A stretch of 22,680 nucleotides of DNA from JANNRR01 sp043736155 (GTDB taxonomy: Bacteria > Pseudomonadota > Alphaproteobacteria > Rhodobacterales > Rhodobacteraceae): contig JAYTDA010000224.1 in the NCBI GenBank assembly GCA_043736155.1, positions 1 to 22,680 of the forward strand. The letters are read 5' to 3'. A program made the position numbers and the translations under genes. Every line of letters begins with the position of its first letter. Position 1 is the stretch's first letter. Of this stretch, positions 21,876-22,680 are shown piece after piece. The notes under the pieces are model-generated. The model did no database searches, was not told where the DNA came from, and saw nothing but the letters and a program-made list of their open reading frames with translations.

Positions 21876-22680
21876 ATGCCTGAAATCGACCTGTTCTCAC
21901 GGCTTGCCGTGGCCCTGGCCATTGGACTGATGGTGGGGATCGAACGCGGCTGGCGGTCTCGCGACGCCGAGGCGGATGGCCGGGCGGCGGGCCTGCGCAC
22001 CTTTGGCCTGTCCGGCCTGACCGGCGGGATTTGCGGTGTGCTGACCGAACCGCTGGGGCCAGCGATCCTGGGCATCGGCTTTCTGGCCTTCAGTGCCGCC
22101 TTTGGCGCCTTCAGCTGGCTGGAGGCAACGACCAAAGGCACGGCCAGTGTCACCACCCTGATCGCCGGGATGCTGACCTTTCTGCTGGGCGCCCTGGCAA
22201 TCGTCGGCGATATCACTGTCGCCATTGCGGCAGCGGTCAGCATGACCGTGCTGTTGGCCCTGCGCACGCAGCTGCACAGCTGGCTCGCCGCCATCACATG
22301 GGAGGAAATCCGGGCCGGACTGATCCTGATGGTGATGTCTTTCCTGCTGCTGCCGCTGTTGCCGAACCGGGCAATTGATCCCTGGGGCGCGGTCAATCTG
22401 CGCGAGGTATGGCTGCTGGCGATCATGATGGCACTGATTTCCTTGACCGGTTATGTCGCCGTGCGGCTGTTTGGCGACCGGCTGGGGATCATCGTGACCG
22501 CGGCGGCGGGCGGGCTGGCGTCCTCGACGGTCACTACGCTGACCTTTGCCCGGCTGGGGCGGGACCAGCCGGGGGCGGTCAATCTGCTGGTGGCGGGCAT
22601 CCTGATCAGCGGGGCAGTGATGGCGCTGCGGGTGGGCGCGATTGCGGCGGCGCTGAACCCGGCGCTGCTGGGGCCGCTGG
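21876..22680 (+). CDS. MgtC/SapB and DUF4010 domain membrane protein (3' end outside window)
   Basis: The frame is open for 268 codons to the right edge. An MgtC-type N-terminus (RLAVALAIGLMVGIERGWR, with the conserved GxERG turn) is followed by many hydrophobic helices and a DUF4010-like region (REVWLLAIMMALISLTGYVA, then AAAGGLASSTVTTLTFARL). ATG at 21876 has GGAG eight bases upstream; an in-frame ATG at 21843 is possible but has no ribosome site. Related fused proteins run to a little over 400 residues, so about a third is missing. Function is unknown; MgtC-domain proteins are linked to magnesium limitation and membrane ATPase control, while DUF4010 has no assigned activity. It is divergent from the metal pump, which may point to a shared role in metal-ion balance. 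Confidence 0.88.
   Translation, partial: MPEIDLFSRLAVALAIGLMVGIERGWRSRDAEADGRAAGLRTFGLSGLTGGICGVLTEPLGPAILGIGFLAFSAAFGAFSWLEATTKGTASVTTLIAGMLTFLLGALAIVGDITVAIAAAVSMTVLLALRTQLHSWLAAITWEEIRAGLILMVMSFLLLPLLPNRAIDPWGAVNLREVWLLAIMMALISLTGYVAVRLFGDRLGIIVTAAAGGLASSTVTTLTFARLGRDQPGAVNLLVAGILISGAVMALRVGAIAAALNPALLGPL

Noticed and set aside
21512..22426. Minus-strand open frame of 304 codons opposite the MgtC/DUF4010 gene
   Set aside because: Ser/Arg/Ala/Pro-rich shadow composition. The plus-strand frame has clear membrane helices and the GIERG motif and runs off the window edge.

Overview
The window looks like chromosomal or large-replicon DNA of a high-GC alphaproteobacterium, most likely a member of the Rhodobacteraceae. 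The indications are GC-rich codon use throughout, a DUF3726 protein, an AcuI-type acryloyl-CoA reductase, a CreB/CreC-like two-component pair beside a DUF4173 membrane protein, and an FNR/FnrL-type box. Genes are tightly packed, with many ATGA stop/start overlaps.

Layout. (1) 1-2560: tyrosine/phenylalanine degradation, with a fumarylacetoacetase cut by the left edge, a convergent 4-hydroxyphenylpyruvate dioxygenase, and a divergent Lrp/AsnC regulator. (2) 2560-5263: a spacer with two tandem hairpins, then an M24 (Xaa-Pro peptidase-like) enzyme and an AcuI/YhdH-type reductase. (3) 5289-8622, minus strand: a three-gene overlapping operon of an atypical M19 dipeptidase-like protein lacking part of the metal site, an unrecognised 558-residue protein, and a DUF3726 protein. 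(4) 8790-12005, minus strand: a DUF4173 membrane protein, an OmpR-family response regulator and a histidine kinase, preceded by a direct repeat resembling a CreB binding site. (5) 12102-15956, minus strand: two Gfo/Idh/MocA oxidoreductases and a non-pyrrolysine MttB-family (COG5598) methyltransferase with a 15-bp minisatellite at its N-terminus. (6) 15957-19504: a decayed sugar-uptake locus between two IS3-family remnants. It holds a permease/binding-protein gene fusion, an ATPase pseudogene with several lesions, and a LacI-type regulator cut off after its DNA-binding helices. (7) 19574-22680: a TPC-type heavy-metal P-type ATPase with an upstream FNR-like box, and a MgtC/DUF4010 membrane protein running off the right edge.

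How it fits together. Regions 5 and 6 probably derive from one catabolic locus: LacI regulator, CUT2-type ABC transporter, two NAD(P)-dependent oxidoreductases and a methyltransferase-like enzyme. IS activity and internal deletions have destroyed import and regulation while the enzyme operon stays intact, possibly read from IS-derived expression signals. Regions 3 and 5 share a theme: an M19-like protein of the kind found in Pseudomonas glycine-betaine gene clusters, and an MttB homologue, a family acting on quaternary amines. Their substrates cannot be read from the sequence. No CRISPR array, tRNA, rRNA or prophage was seen.
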